This document shows, piece by piece, positions 49,170 to 60,212 of a DNA stretch of 64,000 bases. The notes under the pieces are model-generated. The model was not told the DNA's origin and did no database searches. It saw only the letters and a program-made list of their open reading frames with translations. The stretch spans positions 10,230,001-10,294,000 of the forward strand of contig JAPFFF010000001.1 in the NCBI GenBank assembly GCA_039105265.1, written 5' to 3'. Both the position numbers and the translations under genes were made by a program. The DNA comes from Tritrichomonas musculus (Eukaryota > Parabasalia > Tritrichomonadida > Tritrichomonadidae). Within the stretch, counting starts at the first letter, position 1; each line of letters starts with the position of its first letter.

Positions 49170-50700
49170 TAAAACTTGACTTTAGAAACAATAATAACAG
49201 AGGAAGATGTAGCATTTATTGTTGCCTTTAAACAAATATTCTCATGTGAAAATGATATTATAAATAACATTGTTAAATACGTCCTTTGGGATTGGCATAA
49301 AACACAAAACTTCAAAAAGAAAATAAATTCATTAGGATTTTCAGAAATTGAAAAGAGTATTTTTTCGGATTTATTAGATTGCATTTGCTACTCACCAAAT
49401 AATTCTCATGCAATGTCATGCTTAGGAAAGTTACTCGAAGTCCAAAGTTTAAAAAGTTATCTGGAAAAAGAAGTCCTTCCTTATCTTCATTAATTTGCAA
49501 AAACTTGTTTAGAAGGGCGCTTCTCCGGCAGAATCGATGAACAGCATGCTAAAAAGTAACTTTCCTGATCAGCATTTTTCATTACTAGAATCAAGATTAG
49601 AATTTCAAAGTACAATTGAAAATCACAATCATATTATCATAGAACATTTTTCTATAATAAAACTTCCATTGAATGATCAATATTATTAGATTTATTCATA
49701 TTCAATTGCAAACGAAATAAATTTTCAAATAAACAAATCTAAAAAGGTTATACTTAAAAAAGAAGCATTTGAATACTACACATATAAGGCTTTCGCAACT
49801 GATTCACCTAGTAGAATTTATAGATTAAACGAATGAAATTGCGATTGTAATTTGGTCAATTTCAATGGAATTCCATGTTTCCATCTCATAACTCTTTATA
49901 AGCATTTTTACAACGAATTTCCAACATTTCGTATTGATCCTAGATGGAAAATGTCAGATTCAATTATCTAAGTTGATGAATTTATCACAAATGAAAATCT
50001 AGTATTGCGGGAAATCGAAGAAAGCAAACAAGAAAGCATCGAAGAATCAAAGATAAATGATGAAAAATATCACTCAAAAAATTATTCTAATCTTTCAAAA
50101 GGTGAAAGATTTCTCCTCCTGTTTCATGTTGAAAAAACGATTTGCTCATTGGCTTCTGAAAATCCTGACATTTCATCACAGATAGGAGAAGATTTTCAAA
50201 GAACATTAAGTTCATTAAGAAGTTCAATATTACTTGGTAATAAAGAAGAAATAGAATCAATGAATTTAAATGAATTTTATGATGCAAATAAAGATTCTGA
50301 AGATTACTTTGATGACTTTATTAAATTTGATATCATTAACGATGATTTTGTTGATGATGATTCCTTTGATGGTGATTCCATTATAGATGATTCAATTGGG
50401 ACTAATGATATTGGCAATGAAAATAATGCATATGTTAATAAACAAAGATAAAAAGTTAGATTCAATGGTAATTAAACATATCGATGTTCCTGGCAAACGA
50501 AAAGGCCGTCCCACAAAATTAAAGAAAGCAGAAGCATATACCAAACATAATTTTTTCATCGAGGTCTCGAATTTAGTATTCCACAATTTTGAAATCTTAA
50601 AATATGAAGAACACTTGGTGGTTTTTGAATTGGAACTGGATTGCTATTATTTCCATTTATTGATTGAATCAAATTTCTATTCAAAATCCAGAATTGATTG
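49170..50700 (+). pseudogene. Decayed Mutator-like (MULE) transposase
   Basis: Pieces in several frames read in order as a MULE transposase. First, DWHKTQNFKKKINSLGFSE..YLEKEVLPYLH (49176-49493) is the helical region after the catalytic core. Then a SWIM-type zinc finger follows, CDC..NFNGIPCFHLITLY (about 49846-49900). Next comes an acidic stretch at 50005-50451, then the basic tail GKRKGRPTKLKKA (about 50490). Stops and frameshifts separate them, at least four by eye. Trichomonad genomes carry many such elements. No terminal repeats were found, so the element's limits are unknown. Confidence 0.6.
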
Positions 50701-51944
50701 AATCAAAACGACCGATACCTTTTCTTTTTGACTTGCAGAACATTGGTTATAAAATAGAATATTTTTTCCTTCTTGCTTATCAGGCTGACTATTCGTTTTG
50801 TCATTAATATATATATCTTTTTGAGTTATTTCATTCGATTCTTCTTCTTTTGATCAAATTAGGTATATTTTCTTTTTTGAATCGATCTCTTTGATCTTGC
50901 GTTATTTTTAAACCAGAATAACTGTCATTTTCAGGAAGTAGATTATCTGTACCATTTTTACCTTTGTTTCGCATTTCTAAAACTTCTTCAAATAGGTACA
51001 GATAAAGTACCATATATTCTCAGGATCAATGTATCAAGTGACAAGTTTGTAATTATAATTGGGGTTAATTACGTTATTTTTATCATCTTCCATTAAAGAT
51101 TGATATTGAACTTCGCAAAAACTGATTCCTTGATTATCTTTGGTTCCTTCCTAAACATTGAATTCAGTAATATAGTACATTATAAATCATTTTTCAATTT
51201 CTATAAATCAATCTTGTTCTTTTTTTTGTACTGTTCAATTTGTTGAGCTTTTTTTGTTGCCTTTTCAAGAGGAATTTATTGGTTCTTATTTGCCCATTCA
51301 GGTGAAAGTATCATCATCTCATTCAAGAACTTCTAAATTGAATTTCGGTCAGCATCTGGGCCTATTTCTTGTTGCTGCTCTTCTTCACTTTCATCAGATT
51401 CGCGCTGACCGTTTTCCAGCTAGTCTTGGAGGTACTTGTTCGTTGGACGATATATAAAAAATGAGGTAATGAAAAAAATAAAATAAAAAAAAATATTTTC
51501 GCCTATCATTGAACAGTCGTCATTAAAGTACATACGTTATTACGAATGAAGAGTTCTATATTGAAAGACGAAAAATCATTGAAAAAAGAGAAAAATTTAA
51601 AGAATTAGCAAAGAAAATTGAAGAAAGTCATTTAAAAAGTGGTTCTAATAAAATAATATTTTTTTTCAATCAAGTAAAGGCTCATTTAAAGGCTCATTTA
51701 AAGGCTCATTTAAACTTTTTTAATACTTATGCACATATTTTTTTTGAATAATCAATATTTCATTCAACAGTGAATATCATCATTTAAAAAGGAAAAAAAA
51801 AATTCGAACTTACGCAGACAACGAAAAAATAAATAAAAAGATTTGAGTACTTGAATTCTTGAAAAGCGCATGGGGTTGTTTAAAATAAATATTATATAAG
51901 ATTTAAATTTATAATTGAATAAACGGTTTTTACTGACTGTTATT
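50701..51944. other. Intergenic DNA with minor gene relics and a 12-bp repeat
   Basis: No intact gene. Short minus-strand frames (about 50831-51013) with Lys/Asn-rich content may be relics. At 51676-51711 a 12-bp unit AAAGGCTCATTT is repeated three times. Confidence 0.5.
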
Positions 51945-52397
51945 TTAAGAAAGCAATAAATGAACAAATTGAGCATAATCAATGTAGCCATCTTTATTTG
52001 TATCTGCTTCTTTTATAAAAGCATCAAGTTCTTCTTGCGAAAGAGGCTCACCAATGTTCTTCATAATAAGGCTGAGCTCATCTTTAGGTATTTTTCCATC
52101 TCCATCTCTATCGAAAACTTTGAAAGCTTCTTGGAGTTCTTCTTCGGCATCATTTTCACGCATTTGGCGAGTAAGAATGTAAATAAACTCATCAAATTTA
52201 ATTGAACCGCTTGAACTAATCTCGAGTTCTTTCAACATTTTTTTAAGGTCTGAATCTGATATTTGTTCTTCTAATGATTTCATAACAAGTTGAATATCCT
52301 TGACTGGAATCTTTCCATCGTGGTCTTTATCAACGCTATCGAAATGTTTGTGAATTTCTTGGATTAATTCTGGGGTATAATTTAAAACTTCATCCAT
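51945..52397 (-). CDS. Calmodulin-like EF-hand protein
   Basis: 150 residues from the ATG at 52397; upstream the frame offers only a TTG. Four EF-hands: DKDHDGKIPVKD (loop 1), EISSSGSIKFDE (loop 2, first ligand not Asp and probably not calcium-binding), DRDGDGKIPKDE (loop 3) and DTNKDGYIDYAQ (loop 4). The size and even spacing fit calmodulin or centrin-like proteins; divergence from canonical calmodulin is too great to give a symbol. Likely a calcium sensor, perhaps flagellar or basal-body. Host gene. Confidence 0.85.
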   Translation of the reverse strand: MDEVLNYTPELIQEIHKHFDSVDKDHDGKIPVKDIQLVMKSLEEQISDSDLKKMLKELEISSSGSIKFDEFIYILTRQMRENDAEEELQEAFKVFDRDGDGKIPKDELSLIMKNIGEPLSQEELDAFIKEADTNKDGYIDYAQFVHLLLS

Positions 52398-52967
52398 GCT
52401 AATTTTTGAATCAAACAAACTCTATCAAAATTTGAATAAAAACTTTATGAAGTGAGATTAAAATAATTCAATTTAATTTTTATCAATTGCGGCTTTATTC
52501 CATAAAATACATTCCCAAAAAGACCTAGTTTTAGAATCGATAATCATCATTTCCCCTTATACGACAACCTTCACAACTTTAATTTCCTCAATACCAAAGA
52601 AAGAAGAAAAAAAAAAAATTACCGATATAATTGACAACCGATAACTCAGCATTTACTTGTTTTAAATTCATTTGTAATTATAATTACATACTTTATTAAC
52701 AAACTGTTTCAAATTTTTGGTCGATTATTTTAAAAATTCTTTTTTTATTTTATTTAATGAAACATTCTTTTTATAAATAAAAGCTAAGTGAGATGCACAT
52801 ATTGGATTGAAAGCCTGATACATCGACATAATTATGATTAAAAAAAATATCAATTATTCTTCAATGAACTTTAATCAATATTTTTTATTATATTAGTAGA
52901 ATTAGAAAGAATTTTATCAAGCGATAAACTAATTTCAAATTAAAAAGAATAAATAACATATTTTTTT
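52398..52967. other. AT-rich intergenic DNA
   Basis: About 570 bp between two leftward genes. Nothing recognised. Confidence 0.6.
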
Positions 52968-54242
52968 TTAAAAAGATGCTTTGCTATATGGATCTCTCTT
53001 AAATGCATTTGAATTTGTTGAATTACATACATGAAACATATGACCTCTCATATTTTTAGGTCTAACGTATTGGTGGATAAGTAGTGGTGTTGTCTTAAAT
53101 CCTGGACATCCAACATTTCCGTTTTCATCAACCATCAATTCCTTTTTCCTATCACAATAACCAACAGTTGTCATAAAGCCATCGTTTGGAACAACCTCAT
53201 ATGGTATTTTATTTTCTTCAAGCATGTTTGTTCTCACAACATAATTAACATAGGCTTGGTCTGGTGGTGTTATCCATTTGTCCTCCCACATATCGACAGC
53301 AAACATCAATTTACAAAATTCTAAAAGAGGTTTGACACCACCTGCTACTGGTCCAGCACATATAATTGGCTTATCTTTCATGAGCTTAAGGCTCTCAGGA
53401 TATATTTCTTTAATCCATCGAGAATTATGCATACATCGTCCAATATTGATCGATTCTGTAGAGAAGTAGATTGTATCTTCTTTTAACGATTTCATAAATA
53501 TATCTCCTTGGAAAAAGCTGTCATATGCATCTGTCATAACAAACCTTGTGAATTTAAGAGGATTTATACGGAAGTAATCATAGATAAGATGCCATCGGGT
53601 TCTATAACGCCCTTTCATTTGATGAAAGGTTAAATCACCAACATCGATAACATTGACGCCACAATCATTAATAATATCTTGCATATCTGATTGAATTGAA
53701 GCAGCTGCTTCTGAATCTGCTAATACAACAATAGCTGAGTGAATTTGGGATGTTCGAATAGATCTAATTGTTGTTGGAAGTCCATAAATCTTTCCCATTG
53801 CAATTGTAACAATTACATCTGTATCACAACTTGATGGATCAATTTGAGTTGGTTTAAAATCACATAAACTGCAATTTGAATTTGGCTTTTTTATTTTTTC
53901 GTTTAAAAATTCAAAATCTTTATACCAATGCGTTTCCCAAGGGAGTGATGGCAAAAAGTTGCCTTTTTCATCAGTTTCATTTAGATTAACAGTTTCGTTA
54001 ATATCTTCTGTAAAGATTTTTTCAGTCCTTTTTTGCTTAAACTTTCTTTTTCCTTTTGCTTCAGGCATTTTTGTTATTAATGGATCTGAATTTAATTGGG
54101 TAATTATTAATTTATTAGTCGTTTTTTTATAGTAGAAACATAAAAAAATAATCATTATAACACCCAATGAAAAAGTAAATAAAGTAATAATACCTTTTAC
54201 TTTCCTTGTTCTGAGTGAGTTGTGAATTTCAGTTTTCATCAT
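52968..54242 (-). CDS. Type II membrane glycosyltransferase-like protein
   Basis: 424 residues from the ATG at 54242, the first ATG in frame (further upstream there is only a TTG). A short basic cytoplasmic tail is followed by one membrane anchor (GIITLFTFSLGVIMIIFLCFYY), then a Lys-rich stem and a lumenal domain: DVIVTIAMGKIYGLPTTIRSIR, IVVLAD, FTRFVMTDAYDSFFQGD, IICAGPVAGG, WITPPDQAYVNYV and a C-terminal LLIHQYV. The order of a nucleotide-fold strand, an acidic DAYD motif and a late D-Q pair resembles GT-A glycosyltransferases of the Golgi. Donor and acceptor cannot be told. It is divergent from the small intron-bearing gene, 74 bp between ATGs. Confidence 0.65.
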   Translation of the reverse strand: MMKTEIHNSLRTRKVKGIITLFTFSLGVIMIIFLCFYYKKTTNKLIITQLNSDPLITKMPEAKGKRKFKQKRTEKIFTEDINETVNLNETDEKGNFLPSLPWETHWYKDFEFLNEKIKKPNSNCSLCDFKPTQIDPSSCDTDVIVTIAMGKIYGLPTTIRSIRTSQIHSAIVVLADSEAAASIQSDMQDIINDCGVNVIDVGDLTFHQMKGRYRTRWHLIYDYFRINPLKFTRFVMTDAYDSFFQGDIFMKSLKEDTIYFSTESINIGRCMHNSRWIKEIYPESLKLMKDKPIICAGPVAGGVKPLLEFCKLMFAVDMWEDKWITPPDQAYVNYVVRTNMLEENKIPYEVVPNDGFMTTVGYCDRKKELMVDENGNVGCPGFKTTPLLIHQYVRPKNMRGHMFHVCNSTNSNAFKRDPYSKASF

Positions 54243-54316
54243 TTCAAAAAATTTTTCAAAACTGAACAAATTCTCATTTAAAAAGTTGAGTTTATTTATA
54301 TCTTCATTCAATTATA

Positions 54317-54557
54317 ATGGATCCTATTACGAACTTTTTGATTTCTAATCCGTATTCTTTTTATTTTAACACACAGAAAATATGTAGTTGGACTATGCGC
54401 TGTAGTTGTTGGTTTGAAAGTATTTAATCATGTGATGGATCATCAAATTCAGAAAAGCGAAGAAAACGAAATAGAAGAAGAAAAGCAAATGATTGAACAA
54501 TTAAAAAAAACTTTACCAGAATCAACACTTAAAAAATATGGCCTTAGCAAGTATTAA
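54317..54557 (+). CDS. 71-residue small membrane protein, gene with a 25-nt intron
   Basis: Exon 1 is 54317-54351 and exon 2 is 54377-54557; together they are 216 nt, exactly 72 codons with stop. The protein starts MDPITNFLISNP, then KYVVGLCAVVVGLKVFNHVMDH (membrane-type or strongly hydrophobic helix) and an acidic coiled-coil tail ending KKYGLSKY. Without splicing the frame stops inside the intron. The exact frame match across the splice is the main support. The family is not recognised; size and topology recall small organelle-membrane proteins, but that is a guess. Confidence 0.75.
54352..54376 (+). other. Ultrashort 25-nt intron
   Basis: Starts GTATTC and ends TTTTAACACACAG, close to the trichomonad branch-point/3' splice signal ACTAACACACAG. 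Very short introns of about this size have been reported for Trichomonas. Confidence 0.75.
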
Positions 54558-54821
54558 CAATTTTATTTTTATTTTGTTGTTAAACATTACGCTTTATTCC
54601 TTATCCTTCATAACAAAAATCTTTTACGATGAAGATTGCAAATCTTATATGGCTAAAAAAAGAAGATTTTTTTGTTAAAAAAAAAAAAAATTCTGAATAA
54701 AGAAATAATATTTCGATTTTTTTTTATTATGTATAAAATAAAACATAATAATAACATATATTTGATGGCTTGCTAACATTGCTAAATATAAATTACATAT
54801 ACATTATAAACAACAAAACAA

Positions 54822-57800
54822 TCATTTTGACATGAACGCAGAAATAACTGAACAAGGACCATCGAGAACATAGTCAGATTCCCATAATTTATTTGAAGTT
54901 GCTTGCATTAATTCTTGTGGCAATAATGATATATCTCTCCATATTAACGACCAAGATTCTTCAGCAACTTGTTTTTGCTGTACAGTTTGTACAATTTCAT
55001 CCGCCCATATTTTAATTGCATCATCTCTGTTTCTAACACATTTAACTATTAGTCTTCTACACATATCAGATGCTTTAGGATTAAAATACATTAATCTAAT
55101 AACTTTTCTGAGCTGTACTTCACTCATGACTTCACTTTCGGAACTTTTTGAGTCATTATTATTTGAATTTTGTTGATCTTCACCTGCAATTGCTTGAGTA
55201 CAAAGATTCATTAAATTAATAATTCTGTCATTAAATTGATATAATCTCTTTTTCTTTGAAACTTTTGAATCAATATAATCAAAGAGTGAAGTTCCCAAAT
55301 TAAGCCAATCGTAAGATTTAACAGTCAGATAAAGATACTCCTTTGGAAACATCGATTTGTCAATAACAAATACATCAATTCTGTCACAATTAATATCATA
55401 CCCATTATTACTTCCAAATTCAATTTTATTTATTGCTTTAGATTTGACTTCGCCAGGTTTCAAAGGAAGCATGAAAAATCGCATAGAATTAACAGATTGC
55501 TTCCTTCCATTAATTTTAACCCATGGTGGTCGATGATATGATGCAGATGATCCAAGAGATACTCGGAAACCAACAACAAGCTGATTCGCGTTTGTTGATT
55601 GTATTAAAAGAGATTTATGCTTAAGAGATTCGTCAAAAATGTATCGTGAGCCACTAAGAAGTTGATGAATATCTTTATTATTTTTAGATTCAACAATTGA
55701 TATGTCATTTGTTGACACTTTAGATAAAGTCCAGAACCAAGGAGGAACTTGAATATTTTCATTTATTACTGGACGATTACCATCATCATTATAATTACGA
55801 TCGTCATCATTTTCATCTTCGTCGTCGTCGTCATCACTAAAAACGATATTTTCATTATAATCATCACTATTATTATTATTACTATCATTTGGACTATCAT
55901 TTTCATCAACTTCATCATCATCAGATTCCATTGAATTTGCTGATGTTAAACGCATTAACTTTCCATTTATGGGAGAGATAGCATATAATTTATTATTGTT
56001 GATTAATGTTGATAAAGTGCTCATTTGTCCTTCAAAAAGTGGAATTGGACAAGATGGAACATTTTTGTTCATGAAAGATACTTCAAAAGAACAAGTTTCT
56101 GTGTTAAAGTTGATTGACATTACAGATCCTGATGAAGGATGCTCGAAAAAGTTTGTGGTAGCGATTGATCCGATTAAAGACAAAGCACCAGTATTTTTAA
56201 CTTCTCCTAATTGAACATCATAAGTATCAATTACTTTTGAATTATTATTATTACTATTACTTTCAGAAGGAGAAGGCTGCCTTGATACCATAACTTCTAT
56301 TACTTGCGAAAGCTTCATTATAAGCATCGTTTGTGTAGTTTGAGAAGAAACAAAAATAATATCATTTTCTTCAGAAAGTGAAATAATTGGATATTGTGGA
56401 ATTCTCTTCTTTGTTTCAATAAACCGATTAACAGAAACACCAGTTGGAGAAGTATCATTAACTTTCCCTTTGATTTCACGAATTGCTATCTTTCCATTAC
56501 TGATGCCGAAGAGAATTATTGCGGTATCTTCATCAATGGAAGACGTGGCCACAGAAGTGAAGAAACAATCTTGTGGTGGAACATAATAAGCAACAGGAGA
56601 AAAACAATCTTGTGGAACATCGTATATCTTGATAAAGGCATTGCAAACAACAGCTAAATGCATGAGTTGATTGGGAACCCAAAATACTGAGTCAACAAAA
56701 ATATGAGTACCGAGCTCTTCAAGCATTAATTCTATTTCTGTAACATTTCTGAATGAGCCACTTGAATCAACACTGAATATCGAAACATGATGGGTGGAAA
56801 CGACAGCAAAAACAGAAGGATCAATCGGACAAACACAAAGCTGAAGACCTATGTTATCAATTTGGAATTGATGTAGCTGCTTCAAACAACTGCCATCTGT
56901 TATTTCTAATGGAGAATCTGCTTCCATCTCAGCATTATCATTATTTGCATTATTATTATTATTATTATTCTCATTATTATTGTTATTGTTATTTTCATTA
57001 TTATTGTTATTATTGTTATTGTCATTATTATTGTTATTGTTATTTTCATTATTATTGTTATTATTGTTATTGTCATTATTATTGTTATTGTTATTTTCAT
57101 TATTATTGTTATTATTGTTATTTTCATTATTACTGTTATTGTTTTCAGTATTGTTGCTACTTTTGCTGGTCTGGGTGATACTGTATGAGATGAGTTTCTT
57201 TCCGTTACAAATAACTAGGATATTCGAAGCAGGCCCTGCAAGTTCCATAAGGTGAAGGGGAACAACAGATGAACGACGAATAAGATGAGTGATTGGCTCA
57301 CGCGAAGATAAAAGATTAACAAGGTCAGAAATATTCACAAACTTTGGAGAATCAGTAATCGGCTTAAGCCTGAATGGGGATGCACTTAATAAAGATGATC
57401 TATCAAAGGAAGAAAGACTTACTTCAGAGAGAAGCTGTTTACTGCCAAATAAACTTTCAATTGCAGTTTCATCCGAATTTTTCTTTTGAGCTAATTTTGA
57501 GGAAGCTAAATTAAGAAACAAATTTAATAAAACAGAATCTGAAACACAAGATTCTTTCTTTTCAATATTAATTTCTGTTTCTGTTTTTTGTATTTCCGGA
57601 AATGGGGGAAGTATTGGCCTATTTGCAATACAATGAGAGCCACAACAGCAGGCATGATTTTCTGTCGTTGATGCCAATACGATATCATGTCCAAAATGGC
57701 AAAGTTCAGCACAATGCTGGCATATATAACTACTTCCATGAATACCACATGTATAACAATAAAAATAATGATGCGAATTTGGGGAGTCTTTTTGACATTT

Positions 57801-60155
57801 TTCTGGCTGATCAGGATATCTCCAAATATCAACAAATTTTCTGTCATTTGCTTGGCGAGAATCCGGAACTTCTTCATTAGATCCATCATTTTCTTTTTGG
57901 CTTAGTTTCTTTGTCTCTTGCTGCAAATCATCTTCCCATTGAGAACTGATCTGCGGCTTTTCAGGAGGAAGCTTCTTTAAAAGTAATAAATGAACAGGAA
58001 GTAAAGAAAGAAGCTTGCTTAACATTTGAGTGAATCCCAAAGAGATTTCATTTGAAAAATGCGGCAAATTTGTCAGAAGATTTCCAGTATCTTCAACACT
58101 CATATTTAATGAAGGTGCCAAAAAGACCTGAGCTACTGTTTTGGGATGTTCTAATGCATTTTTACATAGAATTTGAATGAGCTTCTCTTTGGTTTCTTTT
58201 CTATCTTCATTATTGAGAAGTAATCGCGCATATTCAATTGAAATTGAAGACATGTCATGCTCAAAAAGAACTTCAAATAATTTAAACTGCTTTTCTTTGT
58301 CAAACTTTGGCGCAATTGTAGATGCTGCTGAAGGAGACATCTTAAAAAAGGCTGCTAATGATTTATTATCACCACTATTAATGAGAAATTGGGTAACTTC
58401 AAATATTTCAGTATCATTAAGAATTGGATTAAGACTCTTTAATGTTTCTATTCGATGCTCAAGCGGAGTAATCTCGATTGCTCTAACAGCATGTTGCATT
58501 CTTGCTTTGTTTCTTTTTTCTTCAAATATAGATGGCATTTCTTGGAGAAGAAAATTCCTAAGATGACTGTTATTAACATAATTGAGGTATAAATGCAATG
58601 AAAAGTCAACATATAAATTGAATAGTTCTTCATTGTTAGTAGATATTATATCATAAGCAACAACTGTTAAATAAACTAATTGAGAATATGCAATAAATGG
58701 CTTAAAAGGAAGATCCATTATAAAATCTTCTATTGTCAGTGGGAGAGGAATATCATACGTTTGACTTTTAAAGTCATAAGCAGTACAATTACACATAATT
58801 ATATCAAATGTATCTTTGGGAGTAGCTTCCATTAACTTTTTATGAAGATTTTTAAGAATTTCTGTAACAAATTCTAAAGGCGGAGGACGACCTAGTTGAA
58901 AAAGACGAATTAATTTAATTTGAGTAAAATCATCAACATTCGATGGATCATTGATTTCAACATTGTCAGATTGTAAAATGCGAAGAATATTTTGAAGGGG
59001 ACTTTTTTCATCAGTTAATTGAGATGCAGGAACTTTTAAATTATATAATCTCTTAGCAGATTCAGCATTTCCTTCAGTGGCTTTCTTAATCAAAGTTTCG
59101 ACAGATTCAGAAAGTCCAAGTTTATTTTTAGACGATTCAATAAATTCTTTTGCATTTTCTGGAAATGCTTGAGAAAAAAATTTTTCCATAACAGGATGAT
59201 CGATGTTAATATATAAAGCATAAATTAAAAGCTGCTCAAATTTTGTTTCAGGAGTAAAATTGAATAAAACATTTTCATCAATTATTAAACCTTTTCGAAA
59301 AATAAGTCCAAATAATGGTAATGATAAAAGCTTATCGGTGTAAAGAATCGGTTCTGATGTGGTTAAAATAAGTAATGACGAATAGTTACTAGCTTTTTCT
59401 GCATTTTCGAAAAATGGTATTAACCTAGTGAAAAAGTTTGGTATCGTAAAAGGGCTTGGAACTATAGAATTGAAAAGATATTCATATAAAAATAGAATAA
59501 TAAGATAAGAGAAAGTTGGAAATCCTCGTACTTTTTCGATAACTGAAGATAAATCTTCAACATTAAGCATTTCTTGCGTTATATCATTGAAACTATTAAT
59601 TGCGGTAAAAACATAATCGTAAGAAGGATCAGTATTTTGAATATTGTGAGCTTTTGACGCAATACCAATTGCCAAAGTAAAAATTTCATTAATATTAAGT
59701 TTTGATTCATTTTCGAAACGATTTTTAAAAAACGATATTAGTGTAAAATGCGATTCGGTTGACTTAATCAAACGAATTGGATATTTCTCTGGCGCTTCAC
59801 AATCATTAAAAATATTATCACTTAATCCAAGAAAACATAAAATTGGTTCTAATGAAGGATAATTCGCAGCGAGAAGGCGCAAATGCAATAGAATTGCAGT
59901 TTCAGCGGAATTTATTATTGCGATAAGAATATGATCTGTTAATTCTATTTTAGTAACCGAAAATCCAAATTTAACTAACATAATTATTTTACACCAAAAA
60001 TCGGAAACATTAAGTATTTCGTTATCATTTAATGAGTTTACGTCGAGTTGAGATAGAGTTGTTAAAGATTCTATTGTATCAGCTTGTGTTGGCAATTGCC
60101 TCAAAGAATCGTATCTTTCTAATGTATTTAATGGTCTAAAGAGCGATAAACTCAT
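54822..60155 (-). CDS. UBR-box large protein (UBR4-like candidate)
   Basis: 1777 residues from the ATG at 60155; the frame runs upstream only to a TTG and across an (AT)n tract. The first 780 residues are helical-repeat-like. A UBR-type zinc finger lies at about 795-845: HHYFYCYTCGIHGSSYICQHCAELCHFGHD, then CCCGSHC, with all expected Cys/His. An asparagine tract (about 1000-1070) is followed by beta-propeller-like sequence and a galactose-binding-like region (SYHRPPWVKINGRK). UBR boxes recognise N-terminal degrons in the N-degron pathway; the size and central UBR box fit the UBR4/BIG group rather than the UBR1 group. No RING or HECT domain seen. Confidence 0.65.
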   Translation of the reverse strand: MSLSLFRPLNTLERYDSLRQLPTQADTIESLTTLSQLDVNSLNDNEILNVSDFWCKIIMLVKFGFSVTKIELTDHILIAIINSAETAILLHLRLLAANYPSLEPILCFLGLSDNIFNDCEAPEKYPIRLIKSTESHFTLISFFKNRFENESKLNINEIFTLAIGIASKAHNIQNTDPSYDYVFTAINSFNDITQEMLNVEDLSSVIEKVRGFPTFSYLIILFLYEYLFNSIVPSPFTIPNFFTRLIPFFENAEKASNYSSLLILTTSEPILYTDKLLSLPLFGLIFRKGLIIDENVLFNFTPETKFEQLLIYALYINIDHPVMEKFFSQAFPENAKEFIESSKNKLGLSESVETLIKKATEGNAESAKRLYNLKVPASQLTDEKSPLQNILRILQSDNVEINDPSNVDDFTQIKLIRLFQLGRPPPLEFVTEILKNLHKKLMEATPKDTFDIIMCNCTAYDFKSQTYDIPLPLTIEDFIMDLPFKPFIAYSQLVYLTVVAYDIISTNNEELFNLYVDFSLHLYLNYVNNSHLRNFLLQEMPSIFEEKRNKARMQHAVRAIEITPLEHRIETLKSLNPILNDTEIFEVTQFLINSGDNKSLAAFFKMSPSAASTIAPKFDKEKQFKLFEVLFEHDMSSISIEYARLLLNNEDRKETKEKLIQILCKNALEHPKTVAQVFLAPSLNMSVEDTGNLLTNLPHFSNEISLGFTQMLSKLLSLLPVHLLLLKKLPPEKPQISSQWEDDLQQETKKLSQKENDGSNEEVPDSRQANDRKFVDIWRYPDQPEKCQKDSPNSHHYFYCYTCGIHGSSYICQHCAELCHFGHDIVLASTTENHACCCGSHCIANRPILPPFPEIQKTETEINIEKKESCVSDSVLLNLFLNLASSKLAQKKNSDETAIESLFGSKQLLSEVSLSSFDRSSLLSASPFRLKPITDSPKFVNISDLVNLLSSREPITHLIRRSSVVPLHLMELAGPASNILVICNGKKLISYSITQTSKSSNNTENNNSNNENNNNNNNNENNNNNNNDNNNNNNNNENNNNNNNDNNNNNNNNENNNNNNNENNNNNNNANNDNAEMEADSPLEITDGSCLKQLHQFQIDNIGLQLCVCPIDPSVFAVVSTHHVSIFSVDSSGSFRNVTEIELMLEELGTHIFVDSVFWVPNQLMHLAVVCNAFIKIYDVPQDCFSPVAYYVPPQDCFFTSVATSSIDEDTAIILFGISNGKIAIREIKGKVNDTSPTGVSVNRFIETKKRIPQYPIISLSEENDIIFVSSQTTQTMLIMKLSQVIEVMVSRQPSPSESNSNNNNSKVIDTYDVQLGEVKNTGALSLIGSIATTNFFEHPSSGSVMSINFNTETCSFEVSFMNKNVPSCPIPLFEGQMSTLSTLINNNKLYAISPINGKLMRLTSANSMESDDDEVDENDSPNDSNNNNSDDYNENIVFSDDDDDEDENDDDRNYNDDGNRPVINENIQVPPWFWTLSKVSTNDISIVESKNNKDIHQLLSGSRYIFDESLKHKSLLIQSTNANQLVVGFRVSLGSSASYHRPPWVKINGRKQSVNSMRFFMLPLKPGEVKSKAINKIEFGSNNGYDINCDRIDVFVIDKSMFPKEYLYLTVKSYDWLNLGTSLFDYIDSKVSKKKRLYQFNDRIINLMNLCTQAIAGEDQQNSNNNDSKSSESEVMSEVQLRKVIRLMYFNPKASDMCRRLIVKCVRNRDDAIKIWADEIVQTVQQKQVAEESWSLIWRDISLLPQELMQATSNKLWESDYVLDGPCSVISAFMSK
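56945..57140 (-). repeat. Asparagine-tract repeat with 51-bp higher order
   Basis: AAT/AAC codons broken by single Glu and Asp codons. The pattern E-N7-D-N8 (17 residues, 51 bp) recurs about two and a half times, showing unit duplication rather than simple trinucleotide slippage. Confidence 0.85.
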
Positions 60156-60212
60156 ATATATATATATATAGTGGTATAAAATTTTGTCACTTTTATTGGT
60201 CAAATTCAAAAA
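60156..60212. promoter_or_regulatory. 57-bp divergent promoter region
   Basis: It separates the ATGs of the UBR-box gene and the channel gene. It contains (TA)n near 60155-60170 and GGTCAAATTCAAAAA before the rightward ATG; the TCAAAT is initiator-like. Confidence 0.45.

Noticed and set aside
56906-57255. Leu/Tyr-rich and Ile/Thr-rich frames in other registers of the asparagine tract
   Set aside because: Shadows of the trinucleotide repeat in the UBR-box gene.
54822-60155. RING or HECT ligase domain sought in the UBR-box protein
   Set aside because: No Cys/His pattern for RING and no HECT-like C-terminus was seen, so ligase activity is not claimed.
60156-60209. N-terminal extension of the UBR-box protein
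   Set aside because: It opens with TTG and translates an (AT)n tract; the ATG at 60155 is preferred.
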